Origin: a bacterium
GTDB lineage: Bacteria > UBA10199 > 2-02-FULL-44-16 > JAAZCA01
Direction: 5' to 3'
Assembly: GCA_041648665.1 (NCBI GenBank)
Contig: JBAZOP010000008.1
Span: forward strand, 1 to 58,057
Length of the DNA: 58,057 nt
The position numbers and the translations under genes were made by a program. The notes under the pieces were generated by a model. That model did not search any database and was not told the origin of the DNA. It saw nothing but the letters and a program-made list of their open reading frames with translations. Shown here piece by piece: positions 1 to 7,862 of the stretch (within the stretch, counting starts at the first letter, position 1; every line of letters begins with the position of its first letter).

Positions 1-127
1 TGAACGCCCTCAAGGGCTGCTTATGCAGGCCCCGAAGATCGCGGACATTCGGGCTCCTCCACCCCTGCTCGTTGTAACGGGCATGCGTCGGCATCCACTG
101 ATCGCGTATCTCCGCGTGGATGCGGGC
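1..127. repeat. Left copy of shared segment S (end part)
   Basis: Bases 1-127 are identical to 11195-11321 and diverge at base 128. The length equals a k-mer size often used by de Bruijn assemblers, so this is probably where an assembly path entered element A. It implies that element A closes on itself as a circle of about 11,194 bp. Confidence 0.95.
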
Positions 128-163
128 GCGCCGGGCCAGGTCGGAGCCGGGGAGGGGAGGCAT
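1..163 (-). CDS. Small protein, C-terminus cut by window edge (A copy)
   Basis: The ATG at 163 overlaps the stop of the upstream gene (TGATG). The frame stays open to the window edge and, if element A is circular, continues at 11194 to the TAG at 11145, giving a 70-aa basic protein. From ARIHAEIRDQW onward it is identical to the protein at 11145-11378, while the first ~17 residues differ but still align (DLARRARIHAE against DPAVRARIHAE). The two are therefore diverged homologues joined to an identical C-terminal part. No recognised domain; function unknown. Confidence 0.7.
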   Translation of the reverse strand, partial: MPPLPGSDLARRARIHAEIRDQWMPTHARYNEQGWRSPNVRDLRGLHKQPLRAF

Positions 164-492
164 CAGGCGCTCACCCCTTTTGAGAGTTTTAAGGCCGTTT
201 TCAGCTCTGCGCGCCGGGCTTCGCAGTTTGCGAGGGCTTTCTGTGCGCGGGCGATATCCCGCTCGTGCATGGCGATCAGCTCATCCAACTGGTAGATCTC
301 CGATCTCCGATTTCGCAGGACGATCTCTCGCGTCGTGAATGAGCCGATCGTCTTGACCTTTAGGAGCTTCGCGGGGAATTTATCCCCGATATCGGTCATG
401 AACTTGGATGCGGCGCGATAATCGGGGAAGATATCACGATACTCCCGCCCCTTCTCGGAGGTTATGACCTGCCATTGTACGGCCGGCATCAT
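163..492 (-). CDS. Unknown 109-aa protein with C-terminal coiled coil
   Basis: The start overlaps the stop of the upstream gene (ATGA at 492-489), so translation is probably coupled. The N-terminal half (from WQVITSEKGREYRDIFPDY) looks globular. The C-terminal third is charged and heptad-like (LDELIAMHERDIARAQKAL), a probable coiled coil. It sits in the early operon of element A, between a Cys-rich protein and the S-segment genes. No family recognised; function unknown. Confidence 0.7.
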   Translation of the reverse strand: MMPAVQWQVITSEKGREYRDIFPDYRAASKFMTDIGDKFPAKLLKVKTIGSFTTREIVLRNRRSEIYQLDELIAMHERDIARAQKALANCEARRAELKTALKLSKGVSA

Positions 493-908
493 TCATACCC
501 CCGGAGTTCTGCCCGTATCTCTTCCCTTACCTCTTCGGGGATAGAGCACGGATACTGTACGCCTGTTGGACTCAGGCGGCAGTCTTCGCAAAGCAGAACG
601 CACGATTCGGCCATCGCCGTTAGCCGCGCATCCTCTTCACATTCCGGGCAATCGCAGACGGCATCAAGGATCAGCGGGGAGACGATGCGCATGCGGTAAT
701 GTGGATGCGGATCGCGGAGCGACCTAGCCGGCCAGAGCTTCCGCCGCTGCATCCCCGGTCCCGCGCGCTCTGCCAGCGGGCCGAAAGTGCTATCTCTCAG
801 AGGAGAAGATATTTGTTCAGACGCGCTTCCTATAGAGATGCCGTGCCTACCTTCCTGACTTTGGCGAGACAGATGGGGGCCGGCATCAATCACACGTTTC
901 TTACACAT
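489..908 (-). CDS. Cys-rich early protein, homologue of the 13986-14414 gene in element B
   Basis: ATG at 908 gives 139 aa; the start overlaps the end of the upstream gene, and an internal ATG at 692 is possible. The mid-region LRDSTFGPLAERA matches LKDNTFAALAADA of the protein at 13986-14414, supporting the long form. The C-terminal half carries a CPEC pair and a further Cys pair (LLCEDCR), suggesting a zinc-binding fold. It ends in AELRGYE, much like EELRGYD of the zinc protein at 13699-13824. Likely a small regulatory or adaptor protein; exact role unknown. Confidence 0.6.
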   Translation of the reverse strand: MCKKRVIDAGPHLSRQSQEGRHGISIGSASEQISSPLRDSTFGPLAERAGPGMQRRKLWPARSLRDPHPHYRMRIVSPLILDAVCDCPECEEDARLTAMAESCVLLCEDCRLSPTGVQYPCSIPEEVREEIRAELRGYE

Positions 909-1030
909 GCCTGATCGCCCCTGATGAGTGTCGCTTCTCCGCTTGCTATCCATTCTCGCCAGATTTCGCCCGCTCTTGAACAGATTCGAGAGACTTCCGC
1001 GAGTTCATGATCGGTGATGGTTTTTTGCAT
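890..1030 (-). CDS. Small early protein, homologue of 14390-14533
   Basis: ATG at 1030 is preceded by GAGGT, giving 46 aa. The pattern ITxxELA...A..IW.xWIxxGxAxLI matches the 47-aa protein at 14390-14533 (IT.QELA....A..VWMRRIDAGTARII). Both lie directly after a ribbon-helix-helix gene and before a Cys-rich gene, so a three-gene cassette is conserved between the two elements. Probably an all-helical adaptor or regulator; function unknown. Confidence 0.7.
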   Translation of the reverse strand: MQKTITDHELAEVSRICSRAGEIWREWIASGEATLIRGDQACVRNV

Positions 1031-1040
1031 GGTCGATACC

Positions 1041-1229
1041 TCAAGGTGAAATTGCTTCAAGGGTCTGTGCGTGCGGTGCGAAAGTGCCATTCACACCGAG
1101 CTTCTTTTCACGGTTCACGAGTTCGAGCCCGTAAATGATAACGGACGTCATATCTCTGAAGAAACCGGACGCGATAGCACGATTCATGATCTCGCGCTGG
1201 CGTTCTTCATAATTGAACGTGGTTTTCAT
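1041..1229 (-). CDS. Ribbon-helix-helix transcriptional regulator (A)
   Basis: A 62-aa protein with an RHH-like pattern: N-terminal strand, then helices EERQREIMNRAIASGFF and MTSVIIYGLELVNREKK. RHH proteins bind palindromic operators as dimers. It is the first gene of the early operon of element A and is preceded by an A+T-rich inverted repeat (1247-1280), which suggests autoregulation. No Shine-Dalgarno motif is seen and a TATA-like stretch lies just upstream, so the mRNA may be leaderless. Resembles the RHH protein at 14530-14718 in size, position and C-terminal region. Confidence 0.65.
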   Translation of the reverse strand: MKTTFNYEERQREIMNRAIASGFFRDMTSVIIYGLELVNREKKLGVNGTFAPHAQTLEAISP

Positions 1230-1246
1230 AATATTTTGGAGGGTGA

Positions 1247-1280
1247 CAGAAGATTATAATACTTTCTAAATTATCTTCTG
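1247..1280. promoter_or_regulatory. Early promoter/operator of element A (inverted repeat)
   Basis: CAGAAGAT at 1247-1254 and ATCTTCTG at 1273-1280 form an inverted repeat with an 18-bp A+T-rich centre containing TATA-like sequence. It lies immediately upstream of the RHH gene (start 1229). The layout fits a promoter overlapped by an RHH operator; binding itself is inferred. Confidence 0.5.
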
Positions 1281-1340
1281 ACATTTTATTTTAGCGTACT
1301 TTTTTTCAGAGCGATACAGTCCGCCATACAGATCACCCTT

Positions 1341-1505
1341 TTAAAGTTGCCACCTCGCCGGCATCGTTGCATTGCATCGTGGATTCCTGCATTGCCATTT
1401 CAAAGTAACATCCCACTCGATGCCGGTCTGTCGGACAGCTGAGCCGCACCTAGGATAGATCGGATATCCGAGATAGTACAGGATGCGGGCGAGCAATGAG
1501 ATCAT
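1341..1505 (-). CDS. Small Cys-containing protein, last gene of the structural operon (A)
   Basis: ATG at 1505 with GAGG about 8 nt upstream encodes 54 aa. It has a hydrophobic start (MISLLARILYYLGY), then YPRCGS and CRNPRC, suggesting a small or partial zinc ribbon. It lies 112 nt after the 40-aa membrane protein, in the same orientation. Below it (1281-1340) an even shorter ORF, MADCIALKKSTLK, follows a GGTGATC motif but is too short to call. Coding status uncertain. Confidence 0.45.
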   Translation of the reverse strand: MISLLARILYYLGYPIYPRCGSAVRQTGIEWDVTLKWQCRNPRCNATMPARWQL

Positions 1506-1617
1506 GCCGGTGCCTCTGTGGTGCGTTTCTTGCGCGTTCTCCGGTGCCGGACGGTTCGAGGTATCACCCAGGGGATAAAACCTCTCAGGAGGGCCACTGT
1601 AGACCGCTCCGGCATCG

Positions 1618-1740
1618 TTATCTGGATGTGATCACCCCTTCGATACTACCTAGTGCAAGCAGCACGATGCAGATCACCAGTATTCTGATCTGCCAGGGAT
1701 TTTCACGGACCACATATCGTAAATCGTCCTTAAAACTCAT
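1618..1740 (-). CDS. 40-aa single-pass membrane protein (A)
   Basis: The start codon overlaps the stop of the ATPase gene (ATGA, 1740-1737), a strong sign of translational coupling. The protein has a charged N-terminus (MSFKDDLRYVVRENPW) and one hydrophobic helix (IRILVICIVLLALGSI). Probably a small envelope or assembly component of the structural operon. Confidence 0.65.
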   Translation of the reverse strand: MSFKDDLRYVVRENPWQIRILVICIVLLALGSIEGVITSR

Positions 1741-2687
1741 AGTTCGTCGTCGTCGTCGATTTCAAATTCTTTCCGATTGTTCTTATAAGATGCAAGCCCT
1801 GACGCCTTGATTTTTGTTTTTGGGTTCATTTTGAAGAATGGAAATTCCCATTTCAGATCCCATCGCCTTTGTGGGAAGACGAGATATCCTTCGTCCACCA
1901 TGAGGTTTTCAAAATTATACCGTCCCATCGTGCCGGCGTTTCGGGGGATGCCGGGGGACCGGCAGATCAGATAGAATGGGAATTGACTTCGTGCCGGCGG
2001 ATATACGCCGGTCCACGCCTGATCAAAACACACATACCGGACGCCGCACGATCTGATCTGCTTCATGTTTCCCGCCACGAGAGAAGCCGTCCTCCCTAAG
2101 CTCTTCGATTGTTTCTGCATCTCGTTTCCCGGACAGAGGATGCCGAATTCGTCCGCGAGGATGGCAAGCCGGTCCGTGTCGAGGTTTTGCAATCGTGCAT
2201 GATAGAGGAGACTCGTGGTAAATTCGGACATATACCGTGCATAGGTCCGATCTTGAAAAAAGAATTGGTGGATCGAGAGGATGTTTACATGGTCGCGCTC
2301 GATCATGAGAGGGATCTTTTTTGGATTCTTCACCTCTTCGACCGTGACGGGGACGGTTTCATGCTCGATGCTCAATTTGCATCCGGCGGGGATGATGACT
2401 TTTACCGGGAGATTGAAGTCTGCTGCAATGTCTATCAGAGGATTGATTTCGATGGATTTCCCGGAGTCGATCCAACAGATCGTTTCATCGAATTCCATTA
2501 ACCACGCTGCAAATTGATAGGCTTTCTGCGTTTTCCCGCTGTATGTCTGTCCGATTCCGAGAAGATGGATTCCGGAGATTTCGAGAAAGTATTTGATGAA
2601 GGTTTCGAAGACTGCGGGGAGTTCGTCGTCGATATCCGCCGACTTTTCGAGTGTTTCTTCGATTGATTCCGCGATTGCTTCGGTCAT
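1737..2687 (-). CDS. HerA/FtsK-like P-loop ATPase (A)
   Basis: A 316-aa protein, start ATG at 2687 overlapping the upstream stop (ATGA). Walker A GQTYSGKT is at residues 46-53, Walker B LAILADE at 174-180, and VRYVCFDQ follows, resembling the Gln-bearing sensor strand of HerA-FtsK ATPases. The C-terminus is a run of acidic residues. Such ATPases drive genome packaging, conjugation or membrane translocation; pleolipoviruses also encode a conserved P-loop NTPase beside their membrane proteins. Its place at the end of the envelope-protein operon fits a role in virion assembly or DNA transfer. Confidence 0.75.
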   Translation of the reverse strand: MTEAIAESIEETLEKSADIDDELPAVFETFIKYFLEISGIHLLGIGQTYSGKTQKAYQFAAWLMEFDETICWIDSGKSIEINPLIDIAADFNLPVKVIIPAGCKLSIEHETVPVTVEEVKNPKKIPLMIERDHVNILSIHQFFFQDRTYARYMSEFTTSLLYHARLQNLDTDRLAILADEFGILCPGNEMQKQSKSLGRTASLVAGNMKQIRSCGVRYVCFDQAWTGVYPPARSQFPFYLICRSPGIPRNAGTMGRYNFENLMVDEGYLVFPQRRWDLKWEFPFFKMNPKTKIKASGLASYKNNRKEFEIDDDDEL

Positions 2688-3097
2688 GGTTCCGCCTGTT
2701 TTTTCTTGATCCGTTCGGGGACTTTGAACGAGTCGATCTTCGCCCGCTCGTAATACTTGGATGCGGTGATCAGATCGTCGAGAAGGAAATCGAAATCGTC
2801 CACGAGTTGAAGATATGTGTTTGTGACTTCGAAACCTCCCTCGTGATGCTCGGAAGGTTCCCATTCGTTCCTGAGTTCCCGGAGCTTCGCATCGATCTGT
2901 GTGATGAGGTTCACGAGGTCATTTTGATCGCACTTTTCTTTGTCGTACCGGATGCACGCACGGATCTTTGAATAGACGTGAAAGGATGCGGTGACGCGGG
3001 GGAGGGTTTCGAGCTCGGGCCGGGTGATGCGGACTTGATCCGCGATCCATGCCATCCCTGCCGCGCCGGCGGGGATGTTATCAACCTTGTACTGCAT
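2684..3097 (-). CDS. Unknown 137-aa helical protein (A)
   Basis: The start overlaps the upstream stop (TGATG), and the 3' end overlaps the ATPase start (ATGA). The sequence is soluble and charged, with predicted helices (NDLVNLITQIDAKLRELRNEW; LVDDFDFLLDDLITASKYY) and no signal peptide or membrane segment. Position suggests a partner of the ATPase. No recognised family. Confidence 0.75.
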   Translation of the reverse strand: MQYKVDNIPAGAAGMAWIADQVRITRPELETLPRVTASFHVYSKIRACIRYDKEKCDQNDLVNLITQIDAKLRELRNEWEPSEHHEGGFEVTNTYLQLVDDFDFLLDDLITASKYYERAKIDSFKVPERIKKKQAEP

Positions 3098-3309
3098 CAG
3101 GAGTTCCCACGCCTGAAGAATTCCTTTATCCGGTCCTTGTGCTCACGGGCATAGTAGCCGATTACAATCCCGGCGATGAGGCCGCACGCAAGCATGAACG
3201 TCCCAAAATCCATTGCGAGATCCCACGCCGCGCGGTATGTGTCAAAGTGCCGGAGGGCTGTCCCACATACGGCCGGATCGGGAATGTTGATAATATCCGC
3301 TCCTATCAT
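3097..3309 (-). CDS. 70-aa single-pass membrane protein (A)
   Basis: The start overlaps the upstream stop (ATGA). A ~34-residue N-terminal region is followed by one hydrophobic helix (TFMLACGLIAGIVIGYYA) and a basic tail (REHKDRIKEFFRRGNS), predicting a cytoplasmic C-terminus. Part of the envelope operon; function unknown. Confidence 0.75.
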   Translation of the reverse strand: MIGADIINIPDPAVCGTALRHFDTYRAAWDLAMDFGTFMLACGLIAGIVIGYYAREHKDRIKEFFRRGNS

Positions 3310-3701
3310 TTTGATTCTCCTTTATTCCCTGTCACTAATCCGATAATCGCGTCGAGTATGCCCGGTTTCGGTTCTCCCGCCGGGGACGCGATCGTACCAA
3401 ATGCCGGTTGCAGCGGGAGGACGCGAGCGAGGAAATCTTCCCTCATGCCGTCGATGGCCGGCGAAAGTTCACGATTCGAGACAATGTATCGTTTGCATCC
3501 TGGGAGATGGATGCCTTTTTCTGCAAAGGCATCGTGTGCCGCTTCAACGTCTTTTTGTTCGCGGCTGATGCGCTGAAGGTCGGCGCGACCTTCCATGAGT
3601 CGGCTGATGATTTCGAGCCGGAGTATTTCCGCCGAATAGATGTGCCGGCCGCGCGGGGTGCTCGGTTGTTTTTCCTCTTTGACGGGGGCCGGGACTGACA
3701 T
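3306..3701 (-). CDS. Unknown 131-aa soluble protein (A)
   Basis: The ATG at 3701 overlaps the upstream TAA (TAATG). After a Pro/Lys-rich start the middle is strongly helical and charged (AEILRLEIISRLMEGRADLQ...EQKDVEAAHDAFAEKG). The C-terminus has a short hydrophobic stretch (ILDAIIGLVTG). Coupled to membrane-protein genes on both sides; possibly a matrix-like internal virion protein, which is inference only. Confidence 0.7.
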   Translation of the reverse strand: MSVPAPVKEEKQPSTPRGRHIYSAEILRLEIISRLMEGRADLQRISREQKDVEAAHDAFAEKGIHLPGCKRYIVSNRELSPAIDGMREDFLARVLPLQPAFGTIASPAGEPKPGILDAIIGLVTGNKGESK

Positions 3702-4396
3702 TAGATCATCCCTCCGAAGAGGAGCAGGAAGACGAGCCCGCCGACAACGAAATACATCATTTTTGTTCGCGTGGTTGCATCGGTTCCGTAGGCGTCCCCG
3801 AGCTTCTTCGAATCGACTATCGAGAACATGAGGCCGGCGGTCCCCGTAAGATCCATCAGGGAGGTTTTCGTTACGTTGCCATCGGCGCCGGTTACCTGTA
3901 TAGTTGGTTCGGCAGAGCGCCTGACGGTGACGCCGCACCCTTTATCGCCATCGATAACAAAGCCTGTCCGGGTATCGTTCCCGATGGTGATTTCTGCCGG
4001 GATGATATCGGGGCCGATTTCGGCCGCTTTCCCCCAAAATTTATCTATGATGATGCCGTCGTACTTCCACGGTACGTCTGTTACCCGGAAGTGAGAGCAG
4101 TTTTGTTCGATGGAAAGGATGCGAACCTTCTTTTCGAACATTCGCGACCACGGGCGCGAGGTCGATTTCCCGGCAAGGTTATGTCTCCTCGCTTCGAGGA
4201 TTTCTTTTCTTTTTTGAGCTTCGAGTTTTTTCGCATCTTCTTCGAGCTGCGCGAGGAGCAGCGTTTCCCGGATATCGAGATCCTTCCCCTCTTTACGCTT
4301 TGTCTCTAATTCCTGCCATACTTTGTATTCTTCGGTGGATAACGGGTTTACCTGCCCGTTTCCCCGAATCCGGCTCATGATACCACTTAATGACAT
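3701..4396 (-). CDS. Tail-anchored 231-aa protein (A)
   Basis: ATG at 4396 has GGAG 7 nt upstream; an ATG at 4402 is also in frame. The N-terminal third is a Lys/Glu-rich coiled coil (TKRKEGKDLDIRETLLLAQL). The middle looks beta-rich (EITIGNDTRTGFVIDGDKG; TVRRSAEPTIQVTG). The C-terminus is a single hydrophobic anchor (MMYFVVGGLVFLLLFGGMI). A cytoplasmic or inner-face membrane protein of the envelope operon; no family recognised. Confidence 0.75.
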   Translation of the reverse strand: MSLSGIMSRIRGNGQVNPLSTEEYKVWQELETKRKEGKDLDIRETLLLAQLEEDAKKLEAQKRKEILEARRHNLAGKSTSRPWSRMFEKKVRILSIEQNCSHFRVTDVPWKYDGIIIDKFWGKAAEIGPDIIPAEITIGNDTRTGFVIDGDKGCGVTVRRSAEPTIQVTGADGNVTKTSLMDLTGTAGLMFSIVDSKKLGDAYGTDATTRTKMMYFVVGGLVFLLLFGGMI

Positions 4397-4425
4397 ACAC
4401 ATGCTCCGATTTCTCTATTCTGACG

Positions 4426-5352
4426 CTATACGGGCCAGAATATATTTTTGACTTTTTCCGCGAGTCCGAGAACGAAATAAACCATTCTCTGAATGAAATC
4501 CCATAGTTTCATCTGGTATTTCCACCAGTTAGCGAGCGCTTTGAATGGATCGCCTCTCGCCCTATCGACGGAGAGCGCGAGCGTGCCGAGGACGTAAAGC
4601 ACGGCTGTAATAACGATATTCTGAATGAAGATCAGATTAAACCAGAATACGAGGGTTTCGATTACCGGGAACGTCGCTGATGCGAATTTCGTTACCCACG
4701 AGAGGAGATCCTGAAAGGTCGCAAACCAGCCGAGCATACCTTCCCGCGTGGTGACGTATCCGAGCAGGCCATCCGTAGCGAGGGCGTCCCCGGTGACTGC
4801 ATAGCCGTCGATCACGTCAGACGAGGCATAATTAATTCGTTGAATGGGTTGGGAATTGATCGGGAATTCTTCATAGAATGCCATCGATCCGAGTGCGTAA
4901 ATGATTCCCCGGTCGAATTCGTCGGAGAGGTTGCGAGCGGGATACATCCGGAAATAGATCGGAGAGAAGAGAAAACCGAAATATGATGTATATACCTTCG
5001 ATTGCGATATGCCGTCTACCGTGATGGTGAATTCGCGGGAGAACATATCGATTTCGGTGCTTGTGATTTCCGCCGATCCTGTCAGTCCCCCGTAGGTTGT
5101 AAAATTGATAGTAACGTCAGAATCGGGATTTAATCCAAGATAATACTCCCATAAACCATCCTCTGATCCTTGGACGTTGATCTCTCCGGCGGCTGCATCG
5201 AAATCGGTGCGGTCCCCCTGTGCGGCGAGCCACGGGAGATCATGATACAGTTGATAGTATGTCCCCTCGTTTACCTGATAGGTCGCGGCTGATGCCGGCG
5301 CCATGATGAGGATCAGGGCGATGAGCAGCGAGGGGATGCGCCGGCCGATCAT
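4426..5352 (-). CDS. Secreted-type multi-pass membrane protein (A)
   Basis: ATG at 5352 overlaps the upstream TAA (TAATG), giving 308 aa. The signal peptide IPSLLIALILIMAPASAA is followed by a ~190-residue ectodomain. The C-terminal ~90 residues hold hydrophobic segments (TLVFWFNLIFIQNIVITAVL; YVLGTLALSV; MVYFVLGLAEKV) separated by a basic loop. Likely a virion envelope protein acting with the spike candidate just upstream. No known family. Confidence 0.75.
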   Translation of the reverse strand: MIGRRIPSLLIALILIMAPASAATYQVNEGTYYQLYHDLPWLAAQGDRTDFDAAAGEINVQGSEDGLWEYYLGLNPDSDVTINFTTYGGLTGSAEITSTEIDMFSREFTITVDGISQSKVYTSYFGFLFSPIYFRMYPARNLSDEFDRGIIYALGSMAFYEEFPINSQPIQRINYASSDVIDGYAVTGDALATDGLLGYVTTREGMLGWFATFQDLLSWVTKFASATFPVIETLVFWFNLIFIQNIVITAVLYVLGTLALSVDRARGDPFKALANWWKYQMKLWDFIQRMVYFVLGLAEKVKNIFWPV

Positions 5353-7025
5353 TATTTGCCCATCCCTTTCAAGATTCCGATGACGATCCAACATATGAAA
5401 AGGCCGGCGATGCCGGTCGATGCGCCGTACACCATGTTTCCGAGTTCGTTTTCTTTCGCACGGCGTGCCGCGTTATCTTCCATGTAATTCGGCGTCGAGG
5501 TCAGGGAGAGGACCGGGGTCGGGAGCGTGGTCACGGCCGGCGTGCCTTGCGGTGCGAGATACATCCGCACGAGGATCGGCGTCGGATCGCTGATATTGAA
5601 CGAGCCTGATGCCGCATAATAACCCGTTTTCGTGATTTGATAGGTATATTCGACCGATTTGTTCACGAAAAAAGCTTCGATTCCGTTCGCATTCGTGCTG
5701 CCGTACATGTCAGTATATCCCGTATGGGATAGGATGATGGTCGCCCCTGAAACCGGCTGATCGCCCTGATATGCCGTATCTTGGAAATATACCCGGAACG
5801 CTGCCGTTGTTTTATTTGGATCGGTCGGCGTGGAAATCGGGATGAGGTTCAAATGCACGAGGTTTCCATAACAGGCGGGATAATAGCAGCCCCCGATCAG
5901 TTGCATGTTCTGCCAGAATCCCCAGTATCCCGTTTTCGTCGCTGATATGTTGTAAAGCAGGCCGGGCATCAGGACGTCTGAGGTTTGTACGCCATCAGGA
6001 GGGGAATACGTCCACGTCGCCCCGGTCGATAGCTCCTCTATGGAGATATCCGGGGAGGGGATGAGTGCCCCGGTCGAGGCATCTTTTACTGCGATATGAA
6101 AGGTATCGGTTCCCTCGGGACCGGCTTCGGCAATGATTCGATCATCGAAGATCGTTTCCTCGCCTATGATGCTCGAATACAGAACGAATAAGGCATTGAC
6201 CGAATCAAAATTAAAGGTCTCGTTCGTAGTCCCTGCCTGTTCGAACTGTAAGATCGAATTGTTATCGTAGATTCGGAGCGTCGAGGCTGTATCATAGCCA
6301 GGGTGGTATCGATTAATGGTTATCGTTTTTGCGTGGTCGGCTGTATTTTCGATTTCATATGTGTTTTTAAATCCGCCTATTACTGTCGATAATGCCTGAT
6401 CCTGTGCGGGCATCGTTTTTCCGTCACTATATCGATAAAAATAAAATGAGTGATTCAGAGCCATGAACGAGCCTGTCGAGCCGCTGCCGGTCGAAAAATT
6501 GTAATATGCCGCGCTATGGATGGATAGGGGGACGGATTGGAGAGATACTTCGCCCGTCTTGCTTGCTGCATAGGTCGTGTTAAAATTGCTGAATAGACCG
6601 TATATATTCACATAATGCTCATCGTTATCCTTTACCGACTGTTTGTATATCGTCAGCGTGACATTGACTACAGGTACTTGCGAGGTTGGATCGCGGAAGT
6701 ATAGTGTATCAACGATTGTTAGAGGTATTTGAGAAAATATTTTATAACTCGCATTTTTAAGGGGTGAATTTGGATAATTGATTTGGTACGGCGTTTTATC
6801 GGTCGTGGCGTTGTATTTGAGTCCGAGAGGATACGGATCGCCACTCCAGTACTGATTCATCGCAACGTAATAGGTGTGATCTTCCGTGACGGTCCCGGAA
6901 TATTCCACGGTCCCGTTTTTGAGTGCGATGCCGTAATCGTCGCCATTGGCCGCTGCCGGGCCTGCCAGAGCGAGCAGCAGAAGGATCGCGAGGATGGAAA
7001 CCACATAGATCCGTTTCATGATCAT
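5352..7025 (-). CDS. Candidate spike glycoprotein, signal peptide plus C-terminal anchor (A)
   Basis: A 557-aa protein with a signal peptide (IYVVSILAILLLLALAGPAA) and a long beta-rich ectodomain with many N-x-S/T sequons. Two carboxypeptidase-regulatory-like beta-sandwich repeats lie at roughly 300-390 (VKDASTGALIPSPDISI) and 400-490 (QPVSGATIILSHTG). A Pro/Thr stalk and a final anchor (GIAGLFICWIVIGILKG) follow. The layout matches a receptor-binding spike such as pleolipovirus VP4, though sequence relatedness is not claimed. Start at 7025 overlaps the upstream stop (ATGA); an ATG at 7019 is an alternative. Confidence 0.75.
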   Translation of the reverse strand: MIMKRIYVVSILAILLLLALAGPAAANGDDYGIALKNGTVEYSGTVTEDHTYYVAMNQYWSGDPYPLGLKYNATTDKTPYQINYPNSPLKNASYKIFSQIPLTIVDTLYFRDPTSQVPVVNVTLTIYKQSVKDNDEHYVNIYGLFSNFNTTYAASKTGEVSLQSVPLSIHSAAYYNFSTGSGSTGSFMALNHSFYFYRYSDGKTMPAQDQALSTVIGGFKNTYEIENTADHAKTITINRYHPGYDTASTLRIYDNNSILQFEQAGTTNETFNFDSVNALFVLYSSIIGEETIFDDRIIAEAGPEGTDTFHIAVKDASTGALIPSPDISIEELSTGATWTYSPPDGVQTSDVLMPGLLYNISATKTGYWGFWQNMQLIGGCYYPACYGNLVHLNLIPISTPTDPNKTTAAFRVYFQDTAYQGDQPVSGATIILSHTGYTDMYGSTNANGIEAFFVNKSVEYTYQITKTGYYAASGSFNISDPTPILVRMYLAPQGTPAVTTLPTPVLSLTSTPNYMEDNAARRAKENELGNMVYGASTGIAGLFICWIVIGILKGMGK

Positions 7026-7408
7026 TTGCGCCCCCGGAGAATCAGAGCGCCCAGGAAGCAGATTACGATTACCTGAAACCCATAGGCGTTGATGAAGTTG
7101 ATCGTGTTATCGAGGAGTCCTTGGGGAGACATCCACGATTTAACGGCTGTCGGCCGAATTACGAACATATAAGAATAATTCGCGTCGAGGCTGACTGTCC
7201 CCCCCGACGAATTGACCACGGCTTCCACGCTGTTGAATCCGCTCGATGAGTTATAGATATAAATTTCCTGTGCATCGACGAGTCCCAGATCGGATATCGT
7301 CACGGTATGCGCTGACGCCGGCGAAACGACGAGGAGCAGGAAGATGAGTCCGAAAACGAGAACGAATAGAGAGAGGGGGGCCGTGGTAGTGTGCCCTTTC
7401 CTCTGCAT
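7022..7408 (-). CDS. Small envelope protein, signal peptide plus C-terminal anchor (A)
   Basis: A 128-aa protein with a signal peptide (LSLFVLVFGLIFLLLVVSPA), a ~65-residue ectodomain with several N-x-S/T sites, and a C-terminal helix (GFQVIVICFLGALIL) ending in RGRK. Second gene of the structural operon, directly before the spike candidate. Probably a minor spike or accessory envelope protein. Confidence 0.75.
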   Translation of the reverse strand: MQRKGHTTTAPLSLFVLVFGLIFLLLVVSPASAHTVTISDLGLVDAQEIYIYNSSSGFNSVEAVVNSSGGTVSLDANYSYMFVIRPTAVKSWMSPQGLLDNTINFINAYGFQVIVICFLGALILRGRK

Positions 7409-7445
7409 GGAGATGTGTACGTGGTCCCGATATTGAATCCTTCTC

Positions 7446-7832
7446 TTACCGGAGGGACAGCATTTCGAGGATGCGATCCAGGAACTTCATCACGAAGCCG
7501 ACGACCGCGAGCACGATGAGCAGCGGGACCGCGCCCGTTACCAGCCCGAGGAAGCTCGGAAGCATGTAGCTTGTGATGCCGTCGAGGATGTCCGTGATCG
7601 AGGTCCAGCACATCTCAGCTGCCGCACCCTGCGCGAGTGCAAGACCTGCGACGCCGGCGGCTGTGATCTTGTACTTCATCTCCTGGAGCTTCTGCAGGAT
7701 CGGCGTGAGGGTCGCGCGGTTGTCCGGCGTGATGGCCTTCTCGATCTGGTGTTCGACTGATTCGATGCGTTCGACGACCGCGACCGCTTCGGGGTGCGCG
7801 GTGTTCTCGTGGGCGAGAGGCATTATAGCCAT
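7446..7832 (-). CDS. Candidate major membrane (matrix-like) virion protein (A)
   Basis: A 128-aa protein: N-terminal helical, soluble part (VVERIESVEHQIEKAI), then hydrophobic segments around 58-74 and 95-118 (FLGLVTGAVPLLIVLAVVG), and a basic C-terminus. It is the first gene after a strong leaderless-type promoter and is clearly more G+C-rich than its neighbours, as expected for a highly expressed structural protein. The size and topology resemble pleolipovirus VP3-type internal membrane proteins; this is by analogy. ATG at 7823 is an alternative start. Confidence 0.7.
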   Translation of the reverse strand: MAIMPLAHENTAHPEAVAVVERIESVEHQIEKAITPDNRATLTPILQKLQEMKYKITAAGVAGLALAQGAAAEMCWTSITDILDGITSYMLPSFLGLVTGAVPLLIVLAVVGFVMKFLDRILEMLSLR

Positions 7833-7850
7833 AGATACAGCGTTTCAATT

Positions 7851-7862
7851 CCTCATATAAAC
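7851..7862 (-). promoter_or_regulatory. TATA promoter of the structural operon (A)
   Basis: On the minus strand GGTTTATATGAGG is centred about 25 nt before the ATG at 7832, so transcription would start at or next to the start codon (leaderless mRNA). Archaeal TATA elements sit 25-30 bp before the start of transcription. Confidence 0.6.
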
